From: Georgenia thermotolerans
GTDB taxonomy: Bacteria > Actinomycetota > Actinomycetes > Actinomycetales > Actinomycetaceae
Assembly: GCF_009193185.1 (NCBI RefSeq)
Contig: NZ_VUKF01000037.1
Coordinates: forward strand, 1 to 48,043
DNA: 48,043 bases
Direction: 5' to 3'
The notes beneath the pieces were generated by a model. It was not told the origin of the DNA, made no database searches, and saw only the letters and a list, made by a program, of their open reading frames with translations. Made by a program: the position numbers and the translations under genes. Positions 7,966 to 16,226 of this stretch are shown in pieces (position 1 is the stretch's first letter; the number at the start of each line of letters is the position of its first letter).

Positions 7966-9359
7966 CCCGGCCCGGCGGCGGAGGGGGCGAGGCGGCGGGC
8001 GCCGCCGGGCGCGGCACGGCACCCGAGGGCGTGCCCGGACCCGGCGCCCCCGCCGGGGCCGGGCCATCCGCCCCCGCCGGGCCCGGGCCATCCGCTCCCG
8101 CCCCCGCCGGGCCCGGGCCATCCGCTCCCGCCCCCGCCGGGCTCGGGTTGCTCGTCGTCGCGACCGTGCTCATCGGGCTCAACCTGCGCGGCCCGATCGT
8201 CGGCATCCCGCCCCTCATCGACGAGATCAGCGCCGACCTGGGCCTGACCGCGACGACGGCGGGGCTGATCACGTCGCTACCTCTGGTGTGCTTCGCGGTC
8301 GGCTCACCGTTCGTGGCGCTGCTCGCGCGCCGCTTCGGCCTGGAGCGCACGCTGCTGGTGGCCCTCCTGCTGCTCGGGGCCGCGATCGCCCTGCGGCCGT
8401 GGGACGGGCTGGCCCCGCTGCTGACCGGCACGGTGGTCGTGGGTGCCGCGATCACGGTGGGCAACGTGCTGGTCCCCGTGCTCGTCCGCCGGGACGGCGG
8501 CCGGCACGTCAAGAGCATCATGGCCGCCTCGACCAGCTCGTACGGCGTCGGCGGGGCCCTCGCCGCCGCGGTGGCGGTCCCCATGGCCGCCCAGATCGGC
8601 TGGCGCGGGGCGACGGCGTCGCTGGCGGTCCTCGTCGCCGTCGCGCTGGTGGTGTGGCTGGTGCACATGCGCAGCCGGCGCACCCGCGCCCGGGCCCAGC
8701 CCCCCGTCCCAAGGGGCACGCCGCCGGCGCCCGCCGCGGGGACCGGGCCCGCGTCGTCGTCGGCCCACCGCCCCTCCGCGTGGACCCAGGCCAGCGCCTG
8801 GTGGCTCGCCGCGTTCTTCGGGCTGCAGGCGACCCTCTTCTACAGCGTCAGCGCGTGGCTGCCGCCGCTGCTGGTGCAGTCGGCGTCGACGAGCGCGGCC
8901 ACCGGGGGCACCGCCGTATCCCTCTTCCACCTGCTCGGCATCGCCGGGACGCTGGCGGTGCCCGCCATGATCCGCTGGTTCACCGACGCCCGCCGGGTCG
9001 GCGTCGTCATCGCCATCGGCTGGCTGGTGCTGCTCGTCGGGGTCCTGGTCCTCCCCCACCTGTGGCTGCCGTGGGTCCTCGTGGGCGGCATCGCGCAAGG
9101 CGCGGGCATCGGCCTCGGCCTCACCCTCGTGGCGGAGCGGCCGGTGGACGCCGACTACGGCCGGTCCGTCTCTGCGATGGTGCAGGGCGCCGGGTACGCG
9201 CTCGCCGCGCTCGGCCCGATCGTCATCGGGTGGGCGCACAGCGCCACGGACAGCTGGGTGGTGCCGCTGACGATCCTTGTCGGGCTTGCGATCGGCCTGG
9301 GCGTGAGCGGCCTGCGTGCCGGCGAGGACCGGCCCATCGGCGGGCCCGCGCACGGCTGA
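7962..9359 (+). CDS. MFS transporter, CynX/NimT family
   Basis: A 465-residue protein with about twelve membrane segments starting near residue 60. LIGLNLRGPIVGIPPLIDEI is the typical entry to the first helix of CynX/NimT-type transporters. The GTG start overlaps the regulator stop (GTGA). The first 60 residues are a Gly/Ala/Pro-rich cytoplasmic tail with near-perfect decapeptide repeats, which is unusual for the family; a start further in cannot be excluded. A central hydrophilic loop is also Pro/Arg-rich. As last gene of the operon it may move an aromatic acid or a pathway intermediate; the substrate is not visible. Confidence 0.85.
   Translation: MTRPGGGGGEAAGAAGRGTAPEGVPGPGAPAGAGPSAPAGPGPSAPAPAGPGPSAPAPAGLGLLVVATVLIGLNLRGPIVGIPPLIDEISADLGLTATTAGLITSLPLVCFAVGSPFVALLARRFGLERTLLVALLLLGAAIALRPWDGLAPLLTGTVVVGAAITVGNVLVPVLVRRDGGRHVKSIMAASTSSYGVGGALAAAVAVPMAAQIGWRGATASLAVLVAVALVVWLVHMRSRRTRARAQPPVPRGTPPAPAAGTGPASSSAHRPSAWTQASAWWLAAFFGLQATLFYSVSAWLPPLLVQSASTSAATGGTAVSLFHLLGIAGTLAVPAMIRWFTDARRVGVVIAIGWLVLLVGVLVLPHLWLPWVLVGGIAQGAGIGLGLTLVAERPVDADYGRSVSAMVQGAGYALAALGPIVIGWAHSATDSWVVPLTILVGLAIGLGVSGLRAGEDRPIGGPAHG
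8052..8135 (+). repeat. 30-bp tandem repeat encoding AGPGPSAPAP
   Basis: Residues 31-58 of the MFS protein consist of a degenerate copy AGAGPSAP and two copies of AGPGPSAPAP; the DNA repeat unit is 30 bp and nearly identical between the two full copies. Copy number is likely to vary between strains. Confidence 0.8.
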
Positions 9360-9384
9360 GCCGCCGAGGGCCACGCACCTCCGA

Positions 9385-9423
9385 GGCCCGTGGTGCCCCG
9401 GCCGCTGCCGGGCACCACGGGCC
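9385..9423. terminator. Bidirectional terminator between the MFS gene and putP
   Basis: A perfect 14-bp stem (GGCCCGTGGTGCCC at 9385-9398 with its complement at 9410-9423) around an 11-base loop lies between two convergent genes, 25 bases past one stop and 19 past the other. There is no U-tract, as is common in high-GC actinobacteria. Confidence 0.8.
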
Positions 9424-9442
9424 CTGACGGTGGCCGCCCGCC

Positions 9443-10960
9443 TCAGGCGGTGACGGTGGCCGGCTCCTCACCCCGCGCGGCGGCGACGTGCTCGTCGAAC
9501 TCCGCGGCGATCTCGGCGTCGTGGTGGTGCGTGCGGAGCGATACGACCACGGCCACGAGAAGGTTGAGGGCGAAGCCAGGCAGGATTTCGTAGACGTCGA
9601 AGATGCCACCGTGGAGGTTGACCCAGACGGGAACCGTGACCGCGCCCGCGATCATCCCGGCCAGCGCGCCGGCCGTGGTCAGGCGGCGCCAGTACAGCGC
9701 CAGCAGGATGGTCGGGCCAAAGGCGGCGCCGAAGCCCGCCCAGGCAAAGGACACGAGGCCGAGGATGGTGTCGTTCTGGGTCCAGGCCATGGCGCCCGCG
9801 ATGACGGCGATGAGCAGCACGCCGGCCCGGCCGAGCAGCACCTGCTGACGGTCCGACACAGTGCGCCGGGTGATCATCGAGTACAGGTCCTCCACCAGCG
9901 CCGACGCGGTGACGAGCAGCTGGGAGGAGACGGTGCTCATGATCGCGGCCAGCACAGCGGCGAGGATGAACCCGGCGATCAGCGGGTGGAACAGGAGCTG
10001 GCCGAGCACGAGGAAGACGGTCTCGGGGTCGGCGAGGCTGAGCTCGGGGTGCTGGCGGAAGTACGCGGCGCCGACGAGCGCCGTGACGATCGCGCCGCCG
10101 ACCGACAGGGCCATCCAGCCCATGGCGATGCGGCGTCCGGCCGTGGCCTCCCGCGGGGTGCGCAGTGCCATGAACCGCACGATGATGTGCGGCTGCCCGA
10201 AGTAGCCCAGCCCCCAGGCCAGCGCGGAGACGACGGTGAGGACGGTGACGCCCTCCCCCACCATGGAGAGCATGCCCGGGTCGATCTCCCGGACGGTGGC
10301 GGCGACCTCGCCCGGGCCGCCGGCGGCGAAGAGCCCAACGACTGGCACGGCCAGGAGCGCCAGGAACATCATCACGCCCTGGACGAAGTCGGTGTAGCTG
10401 ACGGCCAGGAACCCGCCGAACAGGGTGTACAGGATCGTCACGGCCGCAATGAGGATCATGCCGCCGCGGTAGTCGGCGCCGAACGAGCTCGCCATGAACA
10501 CCCCGCCGGAGACCATGCCGGCGGAGACGTAGAACGTGAAGAAGACCAGGATGATCAGGCCGGAGACGACGCGGATCGCGCGCGTCCGGTCGCGCAGGCG
10601 GCTCTCGAGGAAGCTCGGGATGGTGATGGAGTCGGTCGACACCTGGGAGTAGCTCCGCAGCCGCGGCGCGACGATCTTCCAGTTGACCCATGCGCCCACC
10701 GTGAGGCCGACGGCGATCCAGCCCTTGACTAGGCCAGCGGCGTAGATCGCGCCGGGGAGACCCATGAGAAGCCAACCGGACATGTCGGAGGCGCCCGCGC
10801 TCAGCGCGGCGACCGAGGGTGGCAGGCCTCGGCCGCCGAGCATGTAGTCCGAGAGATCCTTGGTCCGGGCGAAGAAGTACCAGCCGATCGCCAGCATGCC
10901 TACGAGGTAGACAAGCACCGCGATGAGGTGGAACGCCTGGTCAGACACTGCAGCAACCAT
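9443..10960 (-). CDS. putP: Sodium/proline symporter of the SSS family
   Basis: A 505-residue protein with about 13 membrane segments. The segment LSAGASDMSGWLLMGLPGA (about residues 48-66) is the PutP hallmark that includes sodium and substrate contacts, and GGFLAVSYTDFVQGVMMF is also typical. The ATG at 10960 opens directly into the first helix; the open frame extends upstream to 11245, but that part lacks homology features and the ribosome site is weak either way. It is monocistronic, convergent with the aromatic operon, and has a strong inverted repeat 73-108 bases upstream of the start. No proline catabolic genes are adjacent. Confidence 0.92.
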   Translation of the reverse strand: MVAAVSDQAFHLIAVLVYLVGMLAIGWYFFARTKDLSDYMLGGRGLPPSVAALSAGASDMSGWLLMGLPGAIYAAGLVKGWIAVGLTVGAWVNWKIVAPRLRSYSQVSTDSITIPSFLESRLRDRTRAIRVVSGLIILVFFTFYVSAGMVSGGVFMASSFGADYRGGMILIAAVTILYTLFGGFLAVSYTDFVQGVMMFLALLAVPVVGLFAAGGPGEVAATVREIDPGMLSMVGEGVTVLTVVSALAWGLGYFGQPHIIVRFMALRTPREATAGRRIAMGWMALSVGGAIVTALVGAAYFRQHPELSLADPETVFLVLGQLLFHPLIAGFILAAVLAAIMSTVSSQLLVTASALVEDLYSMITRRTVSDRQQVLLGRAGVLLIAVIAGAMAWTQNDTILGLVSFAWAGFGAAFGPTILLALYWRRLTTAGALAGMIAGAVTVPVWVNLHGGIFDVYEILPGFALNLLVAVVVSLRTHHHDAEIAAEFDEHVAAARGEEPATVTA

Positions 10961-11032
10961 CCTGTCGGGGGTGAGGGCGCCGCTGAAGGTATCCCGTCCA
11001 CGACGGCGGCACCAGCCGACGTGAAGGCAGGG

Positions 11033-11068
11033 TTCAGCACTGCTAAAGGCGCCAGCGACAGTGCTGAA
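11033..11068. promoter_or_regulatory. Inverted repeat, candidate operator of putP
   Basis: Perfect 10-bp arms TTCAGCACTG (11033-11042) and CAGTGCTGAA (11059-11068) flank a 16-base centre. The left arm is itself part of a smaller near-palindrome, TTCAGCACTGCTAAA. It sits 73-108 bases upstream of the putP start, suitable for a regulator site. No cognate regulator can be assigned. Confidence 0.5.
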
Positions 11069-11212
11069 GCGTTGCTGAGTCGTGCACCACGGGCGGCGCC
11101 CCACGGGAGCGGCATCCTGGCGCGGATCTCCCGGTGCGGGCATCGACCGGAAGACGTGGGTGAGCCCGACGGTCTGTGATGTGGGCCGCATTTTGACGAA
11201 CCGATGGTGACC

Positions 11213-11232
11213 TCTTGATCGCCAGATCAAGA
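11213..11232. repeat. 8-bp dyad TCTTGATC-gcca-GATCAAGA
   Basis: Perfect 8-bp arms with a 4-base centre. It is AT-richer than its surroundings and lies about 250 bases upstream of putP. Possible operator; nothing else supports it. Confidence 0.35.
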
Positions 11233-11318
11233 AACGGACCCGCACGGGCCCTGCGCGATGCCGTCGCGGCGTCCTCGCGACGCCGTGAACAGTGCCCTCG
11301 CGACGTCGTCACGAATGC

Positions 11319-11355
11319 CCTCGCCCCGGCCCTGCGAGGCAGGGCCGGGGCGAGG
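11319..11355 (-). terminator. Terminator of rpe
   Basis: A perfect 16-bp stem (11319-11334 with 11340-11355) with the 5-base loop CGAGG starts 27 bases after the rpe stop. It is very GC-rich and has no U-tract. Confidence 0.8.
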
Positions 11356-11382
11356 CACAGACGCGGCGATCCGCCGGGGCGG

Positions 11383-12048
11383 TCAGTGCTTGTGCGCCTC
11401 CTGCGCCAGCTGCCGCAGCGCGGCGACCTCGGCGTCGGCGTCCTCGGCCTTGTACACCGCCGACCCGGCCACGAACACGTTGGCACCCGCCTCCGCGGCG
11501 CGCTCGATCGTCCCGCGGGACACCCCGCCGTCGACCTGGACCCACACGTCGAGGTTCGCCGCCGAGATCGCCTCCCGGGTGCGGGCGATCTTCGGGAGCG
11601 TGCCGTCGATGAAGGCCTGACCGCCGAAGCCGGGCTCGACGGTCATCACGAGGATCATGTCGAACTCGGGCAGCAGGTCCAGGAAGGGCTCGATCGGGGT
11701 CGCTGGCCGCAGCGCGATGCCGGCGCGTGCCCCCTTGGCCCGCAGCTCGCGCGCGAGCTTGACCGGAGCGGTGGCGGCCTCGGCGTGGAACGTGACGGAA
11801 GCGCACCCTGCCTCGGCGTAGGCCGGCGCCCATCGGTCCGGGTCCTCGATCATGAGGTGGGCGTCGACGGGGATCGGGGTGACCTTGAGGATGCCCTCCA
11901 CCACCGGCAGCCCCATCGTGAGGTTCGGGACGAAGTGGTTGTCCATCACGTCCACGTGGGCGTAGTCCGCGCCGGCGATCTTGGCGAGCTCGCCACGCAG
12001 GTCGGAGAAGTCGGAGTTGAGGATGCTGGGCGAGATGACGATGCTCAC
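11383..12048 (-). CDS. rpe: Ribulose-phosphate 3-epimerase
   Basis: A 221-residue TIM-barrel enzyme of standard length interconverting ribulose 5-phosphate and xylulose 5-phosphate in the pentose phosphate pathway. Visible motifs: [10 protein letters not shown] at the N-terminus, [16 protein letters not shown] with metal-binding His and catalytic Asp, [22 protein letters not shown] and [11 protein letters not shown] with the second catalytic Asp. GTG start at 12048 fits the family N-terminus; no clear Shine-Dalgarno. In mycobacteria it is followed by the riboflavin genes; here the aromatic island and putP come between. Confidence 0.96.
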   Translation of the reverse strand: MSIVISPSILNSDFSDLRGELAKIAGADYAHVDVMDNHFVPNLTMGLPVVEGILKVTPIPVDAHLMIEDPDRWAPAYAEAGCASVTFHAEAATAPVKLARELRAKGARAGIALRPATPIEPFLDLLPEFDMILVMTVEPGFGGQAFIDGTLPKIARTREAISAANLDVWVQVDGGVSRGTIERAAEAGANVFVAGSAVYKAEDADAEVAALRQLAQEAHKH

Positions 12049-12724
12049 CGGGCCAGGGTAACCGGACGTCGTTCACCTGCTCCGGCGCGCGACGGCGCCC
12101 GGCCGTGGCGCGCCTTCCCCTTCGGTGGCGCGGACGTGGTCCGCCTTCGCCTCGCAGGCGGCGCCACAGTCCGCCGGCTCGCACCACGTGCCATGACGCC
12201 CTCATCGCCTCCTGGCCACCGGATCTCGATCAAACCCGGCGCGGCACGCCTGGCACCGGAGCAACCACCACAGTGCAGCCCGTGCCCGCAATGGCCACCG
12301 CATCGGAGGGTGGCACGGGAGACAACCTGCCGGGTGGCGGACCGCTCAGGTCCGGCACGTTACCGGCGGCGCCGCCGGGTCCGTCGCCGACCACGAACTT
12401 CGACGGGCGAGCTCTCTCACCGCCCGTGCCAACCTCCGGCGACCCGCCGAGGCTGTGGGACATCGGGATCCCACCGGACCAGAGCGCCTCGCCACCGTTC
12501 TGACATCCGCCCCTTCACAGAGTCGACCGACCCACGACCGACGCCGACCGCCCTATCACCGAAGTGCGGCCCCTGTGACCTGACGGTCACGGGGCTGCGC
12601 AAGTTGGCAGCGGGTACGCCGAGCAGTGCCGCCGTCGACACCGGGTGCGCCATGCCTTGGCCGATGCCGATGCCGATGCGCCATCTGGGCACTCGGACCG
12701 TGGGGCAGCTGGGAGCCTCGGGCC
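12049..12724. other. Intergenic region between rsmB and rpe without a recognisable gene
   Basis: About 676 bases. The open frames here are short, Pro/Arg-rich and match no family I know. Structures seen: a 10-bp-stem hairpin at 12571-12594, a smaller dyad GTGGGA/TCCCAC at 12455-12474, and a CCGATG triplication near 12660-12677. It must carry the rpe promoter, which I could not place. It could be the remains of a lost gene. Confidence 0.5.
12571..12594 (-). terminator. Possible terminator of the fmt-rsmB unit
   Basis: CCCTGTGACC and GGTCACGGGG pair over ten positions (one G-T wobble) around the loop TGAC. It lies 131 bases past the rsmB stop, further than usual, so the assignment is tentative. 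Confidence 0.4.
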
Positions 12725-14389
12725 TCAGCGGGTCTTGCGGAGCAGCGCGAGGAACATCGCGTCGGTGCCGTGCAGGTGGGGCCAGAGCTGGACGTAGGGC
12801 CCGTCGCCGAGCCCCGGCAGGGGCGTGGCCGTCACCGACTGCATCGTTGTCGTGGCGTCGAGGACCTCGATGTCGTCGCGGCGGCGGACCACGTCCTCCA
12901 CGACGACGTGCGTCTCGGCCACGTGGGGGGAGCAGGTCACGTATGCGACCACTCCCCCGGTGCGCGTGGCGTCGAGCGCGGAGCTGAGCAGGTCGCGCTG
13001 CAGGTTGCCGAGCCCGGCCAGATCCTCGGGGGTGCGCCGCCAGCGGGACTCCGGGCGACGGCGCAGCGCCCCGAGCCCGGTGCACGGGGCGTCCACCATG
13101 ACGCGGTCGAACCGGCCCGGATGGTCGGTGCCGAGGTCCCGGCCGTCGCCGGTGCGTACCTCGACGGTGCCACGGGGCACCGCCGCCACCGACCGGCGGA
13201 CCAGCCGGGCTCGGTGCGGGGCCACCTCGTTGGCCAGCAGGTGGGCACCGCGCTCGTGGGCGAGCGCGCCGAGGAGGGCCGCCTTGCCTCCCGGGCCGGC
13301 ACAGAGGTCGAGCCAGGACGCGTCGGCCGGGGCACCCTCGCCGTCCGGGGCAGCGCCCAGGGGCGCGGCCGCCAGGGCCAGAGCGACGAGCTGGGACCCC
13401 TCGTCCTGGGCGCCGGCGGCGGCCGCCCGCACGGCGGGCAGGTCGGCCGGGTCCCCTCCGCGAAGGACCAGCGCGCACGGGGACCAGCGCCCGGCACGCG
13501 GCGCCGTGCCGGTGTGCCGCTCCGTCTCGGCGACGAGCTCGTCGACGCTCACGAGGCCCGGGCGGGCGACGAGCGTGACGTGCGGAGCGGTGTTGTCGGC
13601 CGCGAGGAGCTCGCCGAGCTCGTCGGCCGGGCGGCCGTTGGCGACCAAGGACTGGCGCAGCGCCCGGGCGATCCACGCCGGGTGCGACTCGGTGGCGGCC
13701 AGCCGCGCAACCGCGTCCGCTCCGCGCGGGTCGGCGGCGTCGCCGATCGCCTCAAGCCACTCCTCGAGGGGGCGCCGGGCCACCGCACGCAGCACGGCGT
13801 TGACCAGGCCCGCCGGGCCGGGACCCGTCACCGCCCGGGCGAGGGCGACGCTCTCGGAGACGGCGGCATGGCTCGGGACCCGCATGCCGAGGATCTGGTG
13901 GGCGCCGAGCCGGAGCACGTCGAGCACCGGGGCGTCGAGGCTCTCCAGCGGGCGGCCGTTGGTGCACAGCGCGAGCACGGCGTCGTAGCGGCCGCGCAGG
14001 CGCAGCGTCCCGTAGGCGAGCTCAGTGGCGAAGGCGGCGTCCCGCCCGCTGATGCCGCGCTCGCGCAGCAACCCCGGCAGGACCAGGTTGGCGTAGGCAT
14101 CGGACTCGGCGACCTGGCGCAGGACGTCGAAGGCGGCCTGACGAGCCGCGTCCGGGCCGCGGCGGCGCGGAGCACGGCCGGTGCTGCCGGTCGCCGGCCG
14201 CGGCTGGCGCGGGCCGCCGGCGGACCGGGCGTCCCGGCGCCCGCCGGCAGTGCCATCGCGGCGCTGCCCGCCGTCGGAGCCCGGCTCTCGACGCTGGCCG
14301 CCGCCGTCGGCGCTCCGCTCGCGGCGCTGCCCGCCACGGTCGGAGCCGCCGTCGCGGCGCTGTCCCCCGTCGGGGCGACGCTCGCTCAT
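12725..14389 (-). CDS. rsmB: 16S rRNA (cytosine 967-C5)-methyltransferase
   Basis: A 554-residue protein, longer than the usual 430-470. Residues 1-78 are a disordered Arg/Gly/Asp tail with four GGQRRD/E repeats; the NusB-like RNA-binding domain starts near residue 80 ([11 protein letters not shown]), and the SAM-dependent methyltransferase domain follows with [13 protein letters not shown] (SAM loop), [18 protein letters not shown] (motif IV cysteine) and YVTCSP (catalytic motif VI cysteine). Both cysteines expected of RsmB/NSUN enzymes are present. The ATG overlaps the fmt stop (ATGA), so translation is coupled to fmt. Confidence 0.94.
   Translation of the reverse strand: MSERRPDGGQRRDGGSDRGGQRRERSADGGGQRREPGSDGGQRRDGTAGGRRDARSAGGPRQPRPATGSTGRAPRRRGPDAARQAAFDVLRQVAESDAYANLVLPGLLRERGISGRDAAFATELAYGTLRLRGRYDAVLALCTNGRPLESLDAPVLDVLRLGAHQILGMRVPSHAAVSESVALARAVTGPGPAGLVNAVLRAVARRPLEEWLEAIGDAADPRGADAVARLAATESHPAWIARALRQSLVANGRPADELGELLAADNTAPHVTLVARPGLVSVDELVAETERHTGTAPRAGRWSPCALVLRGGDPADLPAVRAAAAGAQDEGSQLVALALAAAPLGAAPDGEGAPADASWLDLCAGPGGKAALLGALAHERGAHLLANEVAPHRARLVRRSVAAVPRGTVEVRTGDGRDLGTDHPGRFDRVMVDAPCTGLGALRRRPESRWRRTPEDLAGLGNLQRDLLSSALDATRTGGVVAYVTCSPHVAETHVVVEDVVRRRDDIEVLDATTTMQSVTATPLPGLGDGPYVQLWPHLHGTDAMFLALLRKTR
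14240..14368 (-). repeat. GGQRR repeat tail of RsmB
   Basis: Residues 8-50 of RsmB contain four GGQRRD/E units at spacings of 11, 11 and 10 residues. The DNA is correspondingly repetitive (CGGCGCTG/CCGCC blocks). Confidence 0.7.
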
Positions 14390-15324
14390 TCCGCCTGCCC
14401 CAGCCGCGCGCCGGGAGCCGGGTGGGCGCCGCGCGCCCAGGCCTCGGCCGGCATCCAGCTCTTGCCCGCGGGGGCCACCTCGCCGAGAGCGACGGCGTGG
14501 GAGCCGGTCCCGACGAGCACCTCGTGCTTGCCGGCCCGGATCTCGCCGGGTTGCAGGTCGACCACCTCCGGCCGCGACGTCACCGGCCGGAGCTTGAGCC
14601 GGGCGCCCGTCGGCGTCGTCGTCCACGCCCCCGGGGCGGGGGTGCAGCCGCGGACGAGCCGGTCCACCGCCAGCGCCGGGTCCGCCCAGCGCACGTGGGC
14701 GTCCTCCACCTCGAGCTTGGGGGCGAGGCTGACGCCGTCGGCGGGCTGTGCCTGGGGCCGGGCCGAGCCGTCGGCGATGGCGTCGAGCACCTGGAGCAGC
14801 AGCTGCGCGCCGGAGTCGGCGAGGCGGCCGAGCAGGTCACCCGCGGTGTCGCGCGGGCGCACCGTCTCGGTGAGGGTGCCGTAGACCGGGCCGGTGTCCA
14901 GGCCGGCCTCGAGCTGGAAGACGCTGGCCCCGGTGACCTCGTCGCCGGCGATCAGCGCGCGCTGGACCGGCGCGGCGCCGCGCCACGCCGGCAGCAGGGA
15001 GAAGTGCAGGTTGACCCACCCGTGCCGGGGGACGGCGAGCAGGTCGGCGGGCACGAGGCCGCCGTAGGCGACGATCGGGGCGGCGTCGATGGCGAGGCCG
15101 GCGATCTGCTCGGCCACGCCGTCGTCGCGCAGGGACCGCGGCGTCAGCACGGGAATGCCCTCCGCCCGGGCGAGGTCGGCGACCGGGCTGGCGGCGAGGG
15201 TCCGGCCCCGGCCCTTGCGGGTGTCGGGGCGCGTGAGCACCGCCACGACCTCGTGGTCGGAGGCGAGCAGGGTACGCAGGGAGGGCAGCGCCACCTCGGG
15301 GGTGCCGGCGAACAGCAGACGCAT
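14386..15324 (-). CDS. fmt: Methionyl-tRNA formyltransferase
   Basis: A 312-residue enzyme that formylates initiator Met-tRNA using 10-formyl-tetrahydrofolate. The N-terminus [16 protein letters not shown] is canonical and fixes the [23 protein letters not shown] holds the catalytic Asn and His, and LDTGPVY the catalytic Asp. The C-terminal domain (residues from about 210) binds the tRNA. There is no Shine-Dalgarno sequence; a TAGACT -10-like hexamer lies 8 bases upstream of the ATG, so the transcript may be leaderless. Confidence 0.95.
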   Translation of the reverse strand: MRLLFAGTPEVALPSLRTLLASDHEVVAVLTRPDTRKGRGRTLAASPVADLARAEGIPVLTPRSLRDDGVAEQIAGLAIDAAPIVAYGGLVPADLLAVPRHGWVNLHFSLLPAWRGAAPVQRALIAGDEVTGASVFQLEAGLDTGPVYGTLTETVRPRDTAGDLLGRLADSGAQLLLQVLDAIADGSARPQAQPADGVSLAPKLEVEDAHVRWADPALAVDRLVRGCTPAPGAWTTTPTGARLKLRPVTSRPEVVDLQPGEIRAGKHEVLVGTGSHAVALGEVAPAGKSWMPAEAWARGAHPAPGARLGQAE

Positions 15325-15400
15325 GGTGACCGAGTCTATGCGTCGGCTCTGGTCCGGCCGGGACGGCGACCGGCCCCTCCGCCTCCGGGGCGCCGGACCC

Positions 15401-15440
15401 GCCCGCGCACGGGGCCACCCGCCCGCGCACGAAGCCACCC
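15401..15440. repeat. 20-bp tandem duplication
   Basis: Two adjacent 20-bp units beginning GCCCGCGCACG match at 18 of 20 positions, followed by a partial third. It lies in the 158-base spacer between the HAD gene and fmt. Confidence 0.5.
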
Positions 15441-15482
15441 GCGCGGGTCGCGCCCACCAGCTGAGCCTGGCCCCGAGTGCGA

Positions 15483-16193
15483 CTACGGGCGGCCGCTGCC
15501 CACGCGCGCGACGCGGCGGAGCGGCAGGCCGAGGCTGCGCAGGTCCTCCCGGAGCCGGTCGGCGCCGGTGAACCGCAGGGCGGCGATGCCGACGGCCTCC
15601 GCGCCGCGCACGTTGGCCGGTGAGTCGTCGATGAAGACCGTGCGGGCGGGGTCGAGGGCGTACCGGGCGATGAGGATCTCGAAGATCGCTGGGTCCGGCT
15701 TGACCACTCCCTCCTCACCCGAGACGACGACGCTGTCCAGGCGGCCGATCGCCGGAGCGGCCGGGCGGGCGTGCACGAACGTCTCCGCCGACCAGTTGGT
15801 CAGCCCCAGGAGCGGCACGCGGGCGGCGGCGAGCTCGTCGATGATCTCCGCGGTGCCGGGCACGGGTCCGGTCAGGCTGCCGGCGAAGTTCTCGCAGTAG
15901 CGGGCGAAGGTCGCGGCGTGCTCGGGGTGGCTCGCGGCCACGCGCTCGCGCGCCGCCGCGTGGCTCAGGCCGCCGTCCATCGCAAGGTTGACGCCGGGGA
16001 AGTCGATGGCCTCCGCGAACTCGGCCCAGGCAGACCGATCGAGGCGGTCGGCGAGGGCCATGTAGGGATCCCAGCCGACGACGACTCCCCCGAGGTCGAA
16101 GACCACCGTCGTGGGTGCGTCGCCGTCGGGGCGGTGGGCGTCGAGCGGGTTCCGGGCGGCGTCAACGTCAGTCACGGCGTCATCATCGCCCAC
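15483..16193 (-). CDS. HAD-superfamily hydrolase (subclass IA, YihX-like)
   Basis: A 236-residue predicted phosphatase. Motif I is [13 protein letters not shown] (nucleophile Asp; the second Asp is replaced by Gly as in the YihX-like group), motif II is in LGLTNWS, motif III is the Lys in GVVKPDP, and motif IV is FIDDSPANV. The substrate cannot be read from sequence. The first 26 residues are not conserved in the family, so the true start could be the GTG eight codons in. It lies between priA and fmt on the same strand, with 33 bases to priA. Confidence 0.82.
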   Translation of the reverse strand: MGDDDAVTDVDAARNPLDAHRPDGDAPTTVVFDLGGVVVGWDPYMALADRLDRSAWAEFAEAIDFPGVNLAMDGGLSHAAARERVAASHPEHAATFARYCENFAGSLTGPVPGTAEIIDELAAARVPLLGLTNWSAETFVHARPAAPAIGRLDSVVVSGEEGVVKPDPAIFEILIARYALDPARTVFIDDSPANVRGAEAVGIAALRFTGADRLREDLRSLGLPLRRVARVGSGRP

Positions 16194-16226
16194 GTGCCAC
16201 GGACAGGGTGGGACGTCGGGCGAGGG

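Larger units (their letters stand above)
10961..11382. promoter_or_regulatory. Intergenic region upstream of putP and downstream of rpe
   Basis: No credible gene. It contains the inverted repeat 11033-11068, the dyad 11213-11232 and the rpe terminator 11319-11355. Several CCTCGCGACG-like segments (11273-11305) recur. I could not place a convincing putP promoter. Confidence 0.6.

Noticed and set aside
12105-12503. 132-codon plus-strand open frame between rsmB and rpe
   Set aside because: Pro/Arg-rich, no motif, no ribosome site; composition alone explains the openness.
12659-12678. CCGATG microsatellite as a phase-variation tract
   Set aside because: Only about three units and outside any gene or promoter I can support.
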